Source of the DNA: N074bin45 sp039587475
GTDB lineage: Bacteria > Gemmatimonadota > Gemmatimonadetes > Gemmatimonadales > GWC2-71-9
Reading direction: 5' to 3'
Length of the DNA: 64,000 nt
Assembly: GCA_039587475.1 (NCBI GenBank)
Contig: JBDHIK010000005.1
Location: forward strand, 58,094 to 122,093
Shown here: positions 24,683 to 33,326 of the stretch, one piece after another
How positions within the stretch are numbered: position 1 is the first letter of the stretch
How the letters are laid out: each line of letters opens with the position of its first letter
Translations under genes and position numbers: made by a program
Notes under the pieces: generated by a model
What the model was told of the DNA's origin: nothing
The model's input: only the letters and a program-made list of their open reading frames with translations
Databases searched by the model: none

Positions 24683-26584
24683 CTACTTCTGATCGTCGAC
24701 GATCTCGTAGTCGGCTTCGACCACGTCGTCCTCGGCCGGCGCCTCGGCCTCTCCCTCGGCCTCGGGCTCAGCCGCCTGCTGGGCGGCTTCGGCCTGATAC
24801 AACGAAGCTCCGGCGGCGGAGTACGCGCTGTTCAGCTCCTCCAGCGCCGACTTGATGGCGTCGGTGTCGCCCGTCTTCAGGGCTTCCTTGCCCTTCTCTA
24901 CGGCGCCGTCGAGCTGGGACTTGACGTCCTCGGACAGCTTGTCGACCCACTCCTTGCTGTCCTTCTCGACCTTGTAGACCAGTGCGTCGAGCTGGTTCCG
25001 TGCCTCGATGTCTTCGCGCCGGTCCTTGTCCTCCGAGGCGTGGGATTCGGCGTCCTTGACCATCTTGTCGATTTCCGTGTCGCTGAGACCGCTCGAAGCT
25101 TCGATCTTGATCTTCTGCTCCTTGCCGGTCGCCTTGTCCTGGGCAGAGACGTGCAGGATGCCGTTGGCGTCGATGTCGAACGCCACCTCCACCTGCGGCA
25201 TGCCCCGGGGCGCCGGCGGGATCCCGGTGAGCTGGAACTTGCCGATGGTCCGGTTGTCCTGAGCCATCTGGCGCTCGCCCTGCAGGACATGGATCTCCAC
25301 GGTCGTCTGGTTGTCCTCGGCGGTGGAGAACACTTCGGACTTCTTGGTCGGGATCGTGGTGTTCCTGGGGATCAGGACCGTCGTGACCCCGCCCAGCGTC
25401 TCGATGCCGAGCGACAGCGGCGTGACGTCGAGGAGCAGGACGTCCTTCACCTCGCCGCCAAGGACGCCACCCTGGATCGCGGCGCCGATGGCGACGACTT
25501 CGTCCGGATTCACCGACCGGTTGGGTTCCTTGCCGAAGAAGCCGGTCACGATCTCCTGGATCTTGGGAATGCGGGTGGACCCGCCGACCAGAATGACCTC
25601 GTCGATCGCCTTGGCGTCCATGCCGGCATCTTCCAGGGCCTTCTTCATCGGTGGCAACACCCGCTCGATGAGGTCGTCGACCAGCTGCTCGAACTTGGCC
25701 CGGGTCAGGGAGTAGTTGAGATGCTTGGGCCCGGACTGATCGGCCGTGATGAACGGCAGGTTGATGTCGGTCTGCTGCGTGCTGGACAGCTCCATCTTGG
25801 CCTTCTCGGCGGCTTCCTTGAGCCGCTGCAGCGCCATCGGATCCTGTGACAGGTCGATGCCCTGGTCCTTCTTGAACTCGTCGACCAACCAGTTGATGAC
25901 CCGCTGGTCGAAATCGTCACCGCCCAGGTGGGTGTCGCCGTTGGTGCTCTTGACCTCGAAGACACCATCGGCCAGCTCCAGGACGGAGATGTCGTAGGTC
26001 CCACCGCCAAGGTCGAACACGGCGATGGTTTCGTCCTTCTTCTTCTCGAGACCATAGGCCAGCGCGGCCGCGGTCGGCTCGTTGATGATGCGCTTGACTT
26101 CGAGTCCGGCGATCTTGCCGGCGTCCTTGGTGGCCTGCCGCTGGGCGTCACCGAAATAGGCCGGCACGGTGATGACGGCTTCCGTCACGGTGGTGCCGAG
26201 GTAGTCCTCAGCCGTCTGCTTCATCTTCTGCAGCACCATGGCCGAAATCTCAGGCGGCGTGTAGGTCTTGCCGGCCACTTCCACGGAGGCCAGGCCACCC
26301 TTCCCCGCGACGACCGGGTACGGGACCAGCTTCATCTCTTCGGTGACCTCGCCAAGCTTGCGGCCCATGAATCGCTTGATCGAGAAGATGGTCTGCTTGG
26401 GGTTGGTGACTGCTTGCCGCTTGGCCACCTGACCCACCAGTCGCTCGTCATCCTTGGTAAAGGCGACGACCGACGGGGTGGTCCGGCCCCCTTCCGCGTT
26501 GGGGATGACGACCGGGTCGCCTCCCTCCATGACCGAGACGACCGAGTTGGTCGTTCCCAGGTCGATTCCGATGATCTTGCCCAT
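24683..26584 (-). CDS. dnaK: Hsp70 chaperone DnaK
   Basis: A 633-residue ATP-dependent chaperone. N-terminal ATPase domain with GIDLGTTNS (6-14), AVITVPAYF, and the phosphate-2 loop FDLGGGTYD; linker with DVLLLDVTPLSLG; then a substrate-binding domain and a helical lid ending in the DnaJ/GrpE-type acidic tail DYEIVDDQ. Length is normal. GAGGAG lies about 8 bases before the ATG. No grpE or dnaJ is adjacent, and I found no CIRCE element in the 220 bp upstream. Confidence 0.98.
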   Translation of the reverse strand: MGKIIGIDLGTTNSVVSVMEGGDPVVIPNAEGGRTTPSVVAFTKDDERLVGQVAKRQAVTNPKQTIFSIKRFMGRKLGEVTEEMKLVPYPVVAGKGGLASVEVAGKTYTPPEISAMVLQKMKQTAEDYLGTTVTEAVITVPAYFGDAQRQATKDAGKIAGLEVKRIINEPTAAALAYGLEKKKDETIAVFDLGGGTYDISVLELADGVFEVKSTNGDTHLGGDDFDQRVINWLVDEFKKDQGIDLSQDPMALQRLKEAAEKAKMELSSTQQTDINLPFITADQSGPKHLNYSLTRAKFEQLVDDLIERVLPPMKKALEDAGMDAKAIDEVILVGGSTRIPKIQEIVTGFFGKEPNRSVNPDEVVAIGAAIQGGVLGGEVKDVLLLDVTPLSLGIETLGGVTTVLIPRNTTIPTKKSEVFSTAEDNQTTVEIHVLQGERQMAQDNRTIGKFQLTGIPPAPRGMPQVEVAFDIDANGILHVSAQDKATGKEQKIKIEASSGLSDTEIDKMVKDAESHASEDKDRREDIEARNQLDALVYKVEKDSKEWVDKLSEDVKSQLDGAVEKGKEALKTGDTDAIKSALEELNSAYSAAGASLYQAEAAQQAAEPEAEGEAEAPAEDDVVEADYEIVDDQK

Positions 26585-26807
26585 GCCCGCTCCTCGTTGT
26601 CGTGTGCTGTATGTCTATGTCGTGTAATGGCTTGCCCTTAGGGCGCCTGGTTCCGCCCTCCAGAAAGGCAAGGCGCGTACCGGGAAAAGCTGCCATTATG
26701 ACAGGACCAGGAGGGGGCGGATGGGCGGGCTGAGGCCTGTGCTATCTTCATGGTAGCCTGGATCTTCGCCGGAAGGTCCCTCTCCATTCTCCCTCTCCCC
26801 GCGGTCC

Positions 26808-27593
26808 ATGTTCCCTTACAAAGACGAGAATCCCCACTTCCACCCGCCACTGGTGACGTACGCTCTGGTCGGCCTGAACGTGGCCGCCTGGGTCCTGGTA
26901 CAGGGGCTCGGTTCCGAGCCGTCGCTGAGCCGGTCGGTGTGTCAGTTGGGGCTCATACCTGGGGAGCTGCTGGGGAAGGTCCCGGTGGGGACCCAGGTAC
27001 CCTTGGGACCCTACACCTCTTGCGTGATCGCGGCGCCGAGCCCCTACACCGCGTTGACGTCGATGTTCCTGCACGGCGGCTGGTTTCATCTGCTGGGGAA
27101 CATGCTGTTCCTGTGGGTGTTCGGTGACAACGTCGAGGACTCCATGGGGCATTTCCGCTTCGTGGTGTTCTACCTGCTCTCCGGCCTGGCCGCCGCAGGC
27201 CTCCAGGTGGCGCTGCAGCCGGGGTCGGCGGTGCCGATGGTCGGTGCGTCGGGAGCCATCAGCGGCGTCATGGGCGCTTACATCATTCTGTATCCCAAGG
27301 TCCGGATCCGGGTCCTCATTTTTCTGGGCATCTTCATCACGACCATCGTGGTGCCCGCGTACATCATGCTGGGGTATTGGTTCATTCTTCAGCTGCTGGG
27401 CGGTGTGCCGACCATCGGCCGGGAGGGTGGCGGTGGCGGGGTCGCCTTCTGGGCGCACATCGGGGGCTTCGTGGCGGGAGCCGTGCTGATTCCGGTCTTC
27501 AAGGATCGGGCGAGGGTCGCCAAACACCGGGCCGGCATTGCGTCACTCGCCCGCCAGCAGATGGGCCGCCGTCGTAGCGGCTGGAATATCTAG
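26808..27593 (+). CDS. Rhomboid-family intramembrane serine protease
   Basis: A 261-residue membrane protein with about six or seven helices. Catalytic serine in VGASGAISG (about 147), partner histidine in FWAHIGGFVAG (about 215), and the conserved HGGWFHLLGNM of the L1/TM2 region. It cleaves membrane-spanning substrates near the membrane surface; the substrate is unknown. A loop of about 50 residues between TM1 and TM2 contains two cysteines (Cys45 and Cys72) that could form a disulfide. It is divergent from dnaK and precedes deoC by 53 bp. Confidence 0.92.
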   Translation: MFPYKDENPHFHPPLVTYALVGLNVAAWVLVQGLGSEPSLSRSVCQLGLIPGELLGKVPVGTQVPLGPYTSCVIAAPSPYTALTSMFLHGGWFHLLGNMLFLWVFGDNVEDSMGHFRFVVFYLLSGLAAAGLQVALQPGSAVPMVGASGAISGVMGAYIILYPKVRIRVLIFLGIFITTIVVPAYIMLGYWFILQLLGGVPTIGREGGGGGVAFWAHIGGFVAGAVLIPVFKDRARVAKHRAGIASLARQQMGRRRSGWNI

Positions 27594-27646
27594 GCGGTAG
27601 CTTCTCAAGCGCAGGCGTTCCCTGTCCCCAACGACCTGGCAGTCTC

Positions 27647-28669
27647 ATGACGACGACCCGAGGCAGCGAAGACCGTACGCAACGAACCACCGACGGGACG
27701 CCCTACGTCTCCGTCGCCCTGGAGCCGGACAATCCGGGCACGCCCCTCGAGGCGGATTGGATCGACCAGGTCCGGGTGAACCGGAGCGCGGTGGAACGGC
27801 GGGCAGCCACGCTTGGCAAGCGGCGCACCGTCAAGAAGGAATGGCAGGCGGCCTGGTTGCTCAAGGCAGTGACGCTCATGGACCTGACCACCCTCGCGGG
27901 CGACGACACCGAGGGCCGGGTGCAGCGCTTGGCCGCCAAGGCCCGCCAGCCCGTTCGCCGTGATCTTCTCGAGGCGCTGGGCGCCGGTGGTCTGCCGATT
28001 CGCGTCGCCGGGCTCTGTGTCTACCACCGGTTCATCGAGACAGCCCGCGAGGCGCTACGCGGATCCGGCATTCCCGTGGTCGCCGTGTCCGCCGGGTTTC
28101 CCGCCGGGTTGTCCCCGTACCAGACCCGCCTCGCCGAGATCGAAGCGTCCGTCGCGGCCGGAGCCGACGAGATCGACATCGTCGTGACCCGGGGGCACGT
28201 CCTGCAGGGGAACTGGCCGGCGCTGTACCAGGAAGTGCGCGCCTTTCGTGAGGCGGCCGGAGCTGCGCACCTCAAGACCATTCTCGCAACCGGGGAGCTG
28301 GGGCCGCTCAGGAACGTCTACAAGGCCAGCCTCGTCTGCATGATGGCCGGGGCCGATTTCATCAAGACTTCCACCGGCAAGGAAAGCGTCAACGCGACGC
28401 TGGCGGTGGGGTTGGTGATGACGCGGGCCATCCGCGAGTACCGGGAACGGACGGGCTTCGTCGTCGGGTTCAAGCCGGCCGGCGGCATCCGCACCGCCAA
28501 AGACGCCATGGAGTGGGAGATCCTCATGAAGGAAGAGTTGGGAAGCGCCTGGCTCGAGCCGACCCTGTTCAGGTTGGGGGCCAGCTCACTGCTGGCCGAT
28601 ATCGAACGGCAGCTGGAGCACCACGTGACCGGCCGGTACTCGGCCAACTACCGGCACCCGCTGGGATGA
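27647..28669 (+). CDS. deoC: Deoxyribose-phosphate aldolase
   Basis: Class I aldolase that splits 2-deoxyribose-5-phosphate into glyceraldehyde-3-phosphate and acetaldehyde during deoxynucleoside catabolism. The Schiff-base lysine is in FIKTSTGK (about 243), the proton-relay lysine in GFKPAGGIR (about 279), and the barrel strand EIDIVVTRG is present. At 340 residues it is longer than the 250-260-residue bacterial enzymes because of an N-terminal extension of about 70 residues with MDLTTLAGDD at its end, like longer animal-type DeoC. Its TGA overlaps the start of the aldehyde dehydrogenase (ATGA), so the acetaldehyde product can be handled by the next enzyme. Confidence 0.95.
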   Translation: MTTTRGSEDRTQRTTDGTPYVSVALEPDNPGTPLEADWIDQVRVNRSAVERRAATLGKRRTVKKEWQAAWLLKAVTLMDLTTLAGDDTEGRVQRLAAKARQPVRRDLLEALGAGGLPIRVAGLCVYHRFIETAREALRGSGIPVVAVSAGFPAGLSPYQTRLAEIEASVAAGADEIDIVVTRGHVLQGNWPALYQEVRAFREAAGAAHLKTILATGELGPLRNVYKASLVCMMAGADFIKTSTGKESVNATLAVGLVMTRAIREYRERTGFVVGFKPAGGIRTAKDAMEWEILMKEELGSAWLEPTLFRLGASSLLADIERQLEHHVTGRYSANYRHPLG

Positions 28670-31056
28670 CGACCGTATCCGAGATCTTCCGATCCATGAC
28701 GTACGGGCCCGCTCCCGAATCTCCGGCGCGGGCCGAGGAGTGGCTGGTGGGCCACGAGCGCTCGTTCGGTCATTTCATTGGGGGCGCCTGGGCCGACCCC
28801 GTTGATGGCGAACGCTTCGACTCGATCAACCCCGCCAAGGGCGAGCCCATCGCGGCCATTGCCCAGGGGGGCCCTTCCGACGTCGACCGGGCGGTCGCGG
28901 CGGCCCGTCGGGCTCAGCCAGACTGGGCTGCCCTCGGTGGCCACGGCCGGGCCCGCTACTTGTACGCGCTCGCTCGGGGTATCCAGCGCCATGCCCGGCT
29001 CTTCGCCGTGTTGGAGTCGCTCGACAACGGCAAGCCGATCCGGGAGTCCCGCGACATCGACATCCCGCTCGTGGCCCGGCACTTCTACCACCACGCCGGC
29101 TGGTCCCAGCTCATGGAGGCGGAACTTCCCGGCTACGCCCCGGTGGGGGTGGTCGGGCAGATCATCCCCTGGAATTTCCCGCTCTTGATGTTGGCGTGGA
29201 AGATCGCGCCGGCCCTCTCGATGGGGAACACGGTGGTCCTCAAGCCGGCGGAGTTCACGTCGCTGAGCGCCTTGCTGTTCGCGGAACTGTGCCAGTCGGT
29301 GGCGTTGCCGGCCGGCGTCGTCAACATCGTGACGGGCGACGGACGGACCGGCGAAGCGCTGGTGGCACATGACGGTGTCGACAAGATCGCCTTTACCGGA
29401 TCGACCGAAGTGGGTCGTGCCATCCGGGTCGCTACGGCGGGAAGCGGCAAGAAGTTGTCACTGGAATTGGGTGGCAAGTCCCCGTTCGTCGTGTTCGAGG
29501 ACGCCGACCTCGACAGCGTGGTCGAAGGCGTCGTGGACGCCATATGGTTCAACCAGGGGCAGGTGTGCTGCGCGGGGTCTCGCATCCTGGTACAGGAGGG
29601 GGTGGCCGAGCGGTTGGTGACCAGGCTGCGCGAACGGATGGAGAGCCTCCGCGTCGGAGACCCGCTCGACAAGGCCGTGGACATCGGGGCCATCGTGGCG
29701 CCGGTGCAGCTCGACCGGATCCGCACCCTGGTGGAGCAGGGAACCGAAGAGGGCGCCACCATGTGGCAGCCGTCATGGAGCTGTCCCACCGAGGGCTACT
29801 TCTACCCTCCCACGCTGTTCACCAACGTGGCGCCGGCGTCGACCATCGCTCAGGTGGAGATCTTCGGGCCCGTGGTGGTGCTGATGACGTTTCGCACGCC
29901 CGCCGAAGCGGTGCAGCTGGCCAACGACACCCGCTACGGGCTGGCGGCCAGCATCTGGACGGAGAACATCAACCTGGCGCTCGACGTTGCTCCCAAGGTC
30001 AAGGCCGGCAGCGTGTGGATCAATTGCACCAACGTGTTCGACGCGGCGTCCGGTTTCGGCGGCTATCGGGAGAGCGGTTTCGGGCGCGAGGGCGGACGCG
30101 AGGGACTCTACGAGTATGTGAAGCTTGAAGAGGGCCCCGGTCGCGGGCGGTCCGGAAAGGCCGTACGCCCCGACCCGTCTACGGGCAGCGGAGTCTCCGC
30201 GCCCTCCGGGCCCGCCGTCGACCGTACCGCAAAGATGTACATCGGTGGCAAGCAGGCGCGTCCCGACGGCGGTTACAGCGTGGTCGTCACCGGGGCCGAT
30301 GGGGGGTCGCTGGGCGAGGTGGGGCACGGGAACCGGAAGGACATCCGCAACGCGGTGGCGGCGGCACACAAGGGCGCCGCGTGGGCGACCGCCACCGCGC
30401 ACCAGCGTGCCCAGGTGCTGTACTACGTCGCCGAGAACCTGACGGCTCGGCGGGCCGAGTTCGTCGATCGGCTGCGTGCCCTGACCGGAGCATCGGCGCG
30501 GGCGGCGCGCCGTGAGTTCGACCTTTCCATTGAACGGCTCTTCACCTATGCCGCATGGGCCGACAAGTGGGACGGGCACGTGCACCGGACCCCGATGCGG
30601 AATGTCACCCTGGCCATGCGGGAGCCGGTGGGAGTCATGGGCGTGGTGTGCCCTGATGAGGCGCCGCTCCTCGGCTTCATCTCGACGGTGATGCCGCCGT
30701 TGGCTCTGGGGAACCGGGTGGTCGCCATTCCCTCGGAACCGTGGCCTCTGGCGGCGACCGACCTGTATCAGGTCTTCGAGACGTCGGATGTTCCGGCCGG
30801 CGCCGTCAACATCGTCACGGGTGCCAGGGACGAGCTGGCGGCCGTACTCGCGGCCCATGACGACGTGGACGGCCTTTGGTATTGGGGCAGCGCCGAGGGC
30901 GGTGGCGAAGTGGAGCGTCTGGCGGCGGGCAACATGAAGCGGACCTGGGTGGACTACGGCAGGGGACGTGACTGGTTGGGGCCAGCGGCGGCCGGACCCG
31001 AGTTTCTGCGCCACGCCACCGAAGTCAAGAACATCTGGGTGCCGTACGGCGATTAG
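28666..31056 (+). CDS. ALDH16-like aldehyde dehydrogenase with a second, truncated ALDH domain
   Basis: A 796-residue NAD(P)-dependent aldehyde dehydrogenase. Module 1 (about 30-500) is complete: IIPWNFPLL, TGSTEVGR, catalytic-base Glu in LELGGKSP and nucleophile Cys301 in GQVCCAG. Module 2 (about 520-796) again shows the N-terminal ALDH pattern (KMYIGGKQ...EPVGVMGVVCPDEAPL...NIVTG) but stops before the catalytic-cysteine region and lacks the nucleophile. This one-and-a-half layout matches the ALDH16 family, whose bacterial members keep the cysteine. The ATG at 28666 overlaps the deoC stop. The likely physiological substrate is acetaldehyde from DeoC; this is an inference from gene order. Confidence 0.9.
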   Translation: MTTVSEIFRSMTYGPAPESPARAEEWLVGHERSFGHFIGGAWADPVDGERFDSINPAKGEPIAAIAQGGPSDVDRAVAAARRAQPDWAALGGHGRARYLYALARGIQRHARLFAVLESLDNGKPIRESRDIDIPLVARHFYHHAGWSQLMEAELPGYAPVGVVGQIIPWNFPLLMLAWKIAPALSMGNTVVLKPAEFTSLSALLFAELCQSVALPAGVVNIVTGDGRTGEALVAHDGVDKIAFTGSTEVGRAIRVATAGSGKKLSLELGGKSPFVVFEDADLDSVVEGVVDAIWFNQGQVCCAGSRILVQEGVAERLVTRLRERMESLRVGDPLDKAVDIGAIVAPVQLDRIRTLVEQGTEEGATMWQPSWSCPTEGYFYPPTLFTNVAPASTIAQVEIFGPVVVLMTFRTPAEAVQLANDTRYGLAASIWTENINLALDVAPKVKAGSVWINCTNVFDAASGFGGYRESGFGREGGREGLYEYVKLEEGPGRGRSGKAVRPDPSTGSGVSAPSGPAVDRTAKMYIGGKQARPDGGYSVVVTGADGGSLGEVGHGNRKDIRNAVAAAHKGAAWATATAHQRAQVLYYVAENLTARRAEFVDRLRALTGASARAARREFDLSIERLFTYAAWADKWDGHVHRTPMRNVTLAMREPVGVMGVVCPDEAPLLGFISTVMPPLALGNRVVAIPSEPWPLAATDLYQVFETSDVPAGAVNIVTGARDELAAVLAAHDDVDGLWYWGSAEGGGEVERLAAGNMKRTWVDYGRGRDWLGPAAAGPEFLRHATEVKNIWVPYGD

Positions 31057-31078
31057 CCGCTCGCTCGTCTCTCAGCAC

Positions 31079-31789
31079 ATGCGTCCCTGGTGGAGAGTAT
31101 CCCGCGTCCGTCGCCGGCTGGCGCTCTGGGCGGTCCTGTGCGTCGTCGGGTGCGGTGGCGATCCGGCCGCGCCGGCGCCGGCCCTGGTCATCGAGAAACA
31201 CCCCCAGCAGAGCGGTGACGGGCAGGTATGGGAGACCGGCCACATTCCGCCGGACCCATTCGTGGTGCGGGTGACCGAGGCGGGATTGGCGGTGGCGGGC
31301 GTCATCGTGCACTGGACTCCGCAGGCGGGCTCCGGGTGGGCCGTGCTGGATTCCAGCACGACCGGCGCGGACGGCACGACGGGTACCCAGTGGCGTCTGG
31401 GAACCACGGCCGGCACCCACTATCTGGAGGCTTCGGTCGACGGGGCCGTGGGGTCCCCGGTCGTGTTCACCGCGGTGGCGGAACCCAACATGCCGTTCGC
31501 GCTGACGGCGGTGTCCGGAGGCGGATCGGTGGTGACGCTCGGTGGCGCTCAGGCCCTGGTGGCACGGGTCGACGACCAGTTCGGCAATCCGTTTCCGGGG
31601 GCCACCGTGTTCTGGTCGGTGCTGAGCGGCCCGGTGGTTCTCGATCGTGGGACCACGACCTCGGACGCCAGCGGTTTGGTGCTGGTGGAGGCCACGGCCG
31701 GCCCGGGGATCGGACCGGCCGTGGTGCACGCCTGGCTGGCGGTGACGGCCACGACGCCCACGGAGTACCTGCTGACGGTGGTGCCGTAG
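31079..31789 (+). CDS. Lipoprotein with Ig-like domains
   Basis: A 236-residue predicted lipoprotein: ATG at 31079, signal peptide with lipobox VVGCGG, then two beta-sandwich-like units of about 95 residues (IEKHPQQSGDGQ... and LTAVSGGGSVVTLGG...). Both carry the V-D-x2-G-N-P-x-P/G-A-x-V-x-W pattern (VDDQFGNPFPGATVFWSV in the second) of invasin/BIG-type Ig folds. It is probably anchored in the outer membrane and exposed to periplasm or surface. It starts 22 bp after the dehydrogenase gene; a functional link is doubtful. Function unknown. Confidence 0.72.
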   Translation: MRPWWRVSRVRRRLALWAVLCVVGCGGDPAAPAPALVIEKHPQQSGDGQVWETGHIPPDPFVVRVTEAGLAVAGVIVHWTPQAGSGWAVLDSSTTGADGTTGTQWRLGTTAGTHYLEASVDGAVGSPVVFTAVAEPNMPFALTAVSGGGSVVTLGGAQALVARVDDQFGNPFPGATVFWSVLSGPVVLDRGTTTSDASGLVLVEATAGPGIGPAVVHAWLAVTATTPTEYLLTVVP

Positions 31790-31798
31790 CCGGCAGTC

Positions 31799-32053
31799 TT
31801 ACTTTCCGGGCCAGATCCGCTGCTTCAACTCCGGAGCAAAGGTCCTGCCGGCCAGAAGCGCGATGATCGACGCCAGCAGCTTTCCGGAGAGGAGCAGTTT
31901 CAGGAGTTCCATGCGTTGGTCCTGGTCGGCGACACTGCCGATCTGGTAGGCCAGCCACGCCACGAAGGCGAGATAGGCCGCTCCGAAGGCGAACAGAATG
32001 GTGTCACCGGTGACCGTTATACCGTCTCGAATGTTCTTCAGAGTGAGGCTCAT
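31799..32053 (-). CDS. Small membrane protein, unknown
   Basis: An 84-residue protein with one clear transmembrane helix (ILFAFGAAYLAFVAWLAYQI, about 19-38) and a second moderately hydrophobic stretch (about 52-66), ending in a basic tail. AAAGGA lies 8 bases before the ATG at 32053, which decides the start. It is the last gene of the kinase/Cys-rich/peptidase unit (47-bp gap). Size and layout would suit a holin-like or accessory membrane protein, but there is no family match I can name. Confidence 0.7.
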   Translation of the reverse strand: MSLTLKNIRDGITVTGDTILFAFGAAYLAFVAWLAYQIGSVADQDQRMELLKLLLSGKLLASIIALLAGRTFAPELKQRIWPGK

Positions 32054-32100
32054 GAGAGCGTTCCTTTCTGCTACCCCAGCGTGTCGGCTAGGCAACGGAG

Positions 32101-32754
32101 TCACAGACGGCGCATGAGGCGTCGGAAGACCAGCACGATCCAGTTGAGGAGCGTGTCGAGCCAGTCCTTGCACCCGCAGGAACAGCCCTGGCGGTCCCAG
32201 GGGTCCATGTCGCTGATGCCGACGTCATAGCCGAGCACTGCCTTGTCCGTGGTGTAGTGCGTCCGCAAAGGGTGTCCCATCTCCTTGCGAATCTGATTGG
32301 TCCCGCGGACGGCGATGAATTCCTCCGGGTCTCCATAACCTGCCGCGGGATCGTTTCCGTCCCGGAGGGCGTGCACGAGTTCGTGAGCCAGGCGCAGGGA
32401 TGAATCGTCGGTGTATCCGGTCGCTCCCTCGTAGTACTCCGACGGCAGCTTCGGGGCCTCGAGGTTCCAATACACGGTGTGGCTGTCCCAATCGTAGCCG
32501 TTCCCACCTTTGGAAGACCGGATCCACGTCACCTGGTCGTTGCCGATGACGTCCTGGAGAAGGTTGCACGCGATCCGGTGTTTGCAATAACAGGCACAAT
32601 CCGGAGGAGCAGTCCCAATGACGCTCCACTCCTGATCACCACTGACCGCCGTTCCGCCGTCCACGCTTATCATCGAGCAGGGGCAGATCTCGTCCAATGC
32701 CGTCTCGACGTCCTGCCGGAAACCGTCGTCACCAACCACCTTGAGGTGAGTCAT
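32101..32754 (-). CDS. M91/NleD-like zinc metallopeptidase with Cys-rich segments and cationic tail
   Basis: A 217-residue protein. Its centre has the zinc-peptidase signature AHELVHALRDG (about 125-135), followed by PEEFIAVRGTNQIRKEMG and PLRTHY. That downstream pattern (ENxxR-E-x-G-x-P-x-R-x-x-Y type) is what I recall of the M91 family (NleD and XopG effectors and related toxin domains). The N-terminal VVGDDGFRQDVETALDEI and the VYWNLEAP strand also fit. Unusual additions are cysteine clusters (CPC, CACYC, CSCGC) and a final amphipathic cationic stretch (WLDTLLNWIVLVFRRLMRRL). No signal peptide is seen. GGAG lies 7 bases before the ATG at 32754; a GTG 12 bp upstream is less likely. Being effector-like is inference. 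Confidence 0.74.
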   Translation of the reverse strand: MTHLKVVGDDGFRQDVETALDEICPCSMISVDGGTAVSGDQEWSVIGTAPPDCACYCKHRIACNLLQDVIGNDQVTWIRSSKGGNGYDWDSHTVYWNLEAPKLPSEYYEGATGYTDDSSLRLAHELVHALRDGNDPAAGYGDPEEFIAVRGTNQIRKEMGHPLRTHYTTDKAVLGYDVGISDMDPWDRQGCSCGCKDWLDTLLNWIVLVFRRLMRRL

Positions 32755-32855
32755 AATGCGCTCCACTCACGCGGGGCGGCCGAACCAATCCTGAGCGCCG
32801 GGCAAGGCCAATCCCCGCATGGGGTTGCATAGTGTTCTGAGAGAACTTCGACCAA

Positions 32856-33266
32856 TCAGGCTTCCGACTCGGGATCCGGCGCTTCCCCATATCGTTCCAG
32901 CGCTTCCCTCTGCCTCTCGATCGCGGCTTGCACCGTGGAGATGTCGCCCATCTTGAGGTAGTGAATGTAGGCCAGAAGACTGTTGACCTTCTGGTCCCTG
33001 GGGTCGATGACTACCACGCACCTGCCGTCATTGTCCTTCTTGGTGTAGACGTCGTAACAAATCGTCCCATACTTCTCCCACGCCCCGCCGGGGCTGCCTT
33101 CGTTGGTGTGGCGGATCCGGACCATGCACTTGCCGTGCGGATCTTCCTTCACCCAGACGTCGTGGCACCAGGCCTGATTCAGGTACAGGGTGTCGCTGCT
33201 CCGACAGAGGGAGCTGGGCTCTCCGCATTCCCAGCTGCCGTCCGGACACATCTTGCATGTCGCCAT
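32856..33266 (-). CDS. Eight-cysteine protein with two internal repeats, unknown
   Basis: A 136-residue protein of no family I recognise. Its cysteines are at 4, 7, 14, 21, 34, 47, 70 and 83. Residues 34-51 and 70-87 are an internal repeat with the pattern C-x-D-V-x2-K-x-D-x2-G-x-C-x-V-x-I, identical in the 13-residue Cys-Cys spacing. The N-terminus has CKMCPDGSWEC. The C-terminal 45 residues are charged and helical. There is no signal peptide. Strong ribosome binding site (AGGAG about 8 bases before the ATG). It lies between the kinase gene (60-bp gap) and the M91-like peptidase (101-bp gap), all on the minus strand. Metal binding or disulfide-stabilised repeats are both possible. Confidence 0.72.
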   Translation of the reverse strand: MATCKMCPDGSWECGEPSSLCRSSDTLYLNQAWCHDVWVKEDPHGKCMVRIRHTNEGSPGGAWEKYGTICYDVYTKKDNDGRCVVVIDPRDQKVNSLLAYIHYLKMGDISTVQAAIERQREALERYGEAPDPESEA

Positions 33267-33302
33267 GATGCTGCTCCTCTCGGATTTCGCGTTCAGGGAC
33301 CT

Positions 33303-33314
33303 TGCCAGCTGGCA
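33303..33314. promoter_or_regulatory. Perfect 12-bp palindrome upstream of the Cys-rich gene
   Basis: TGCCAGCTGGCA is an exact palindrome in the 60-bp gap between the kinase stop and the Cys-rich gene, 37 bp before that gene's ATG. It could be an operator, or the seed of a small hairpin at the end of the kinase message. There is no T-tract after it, so a terminator is unlikely. Confidence 0.35.
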
Positions 33315-33326
33315 GAGTGATCCCGA

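Noticed and set aside
26585..26807. Possible CIRCE or sigma-32-like element upstream of dnaK
   Set aside because: No TTAGCACTC/GAGTGCTAA pair exists, and a CTTGCC-type match alone is too weak to call.
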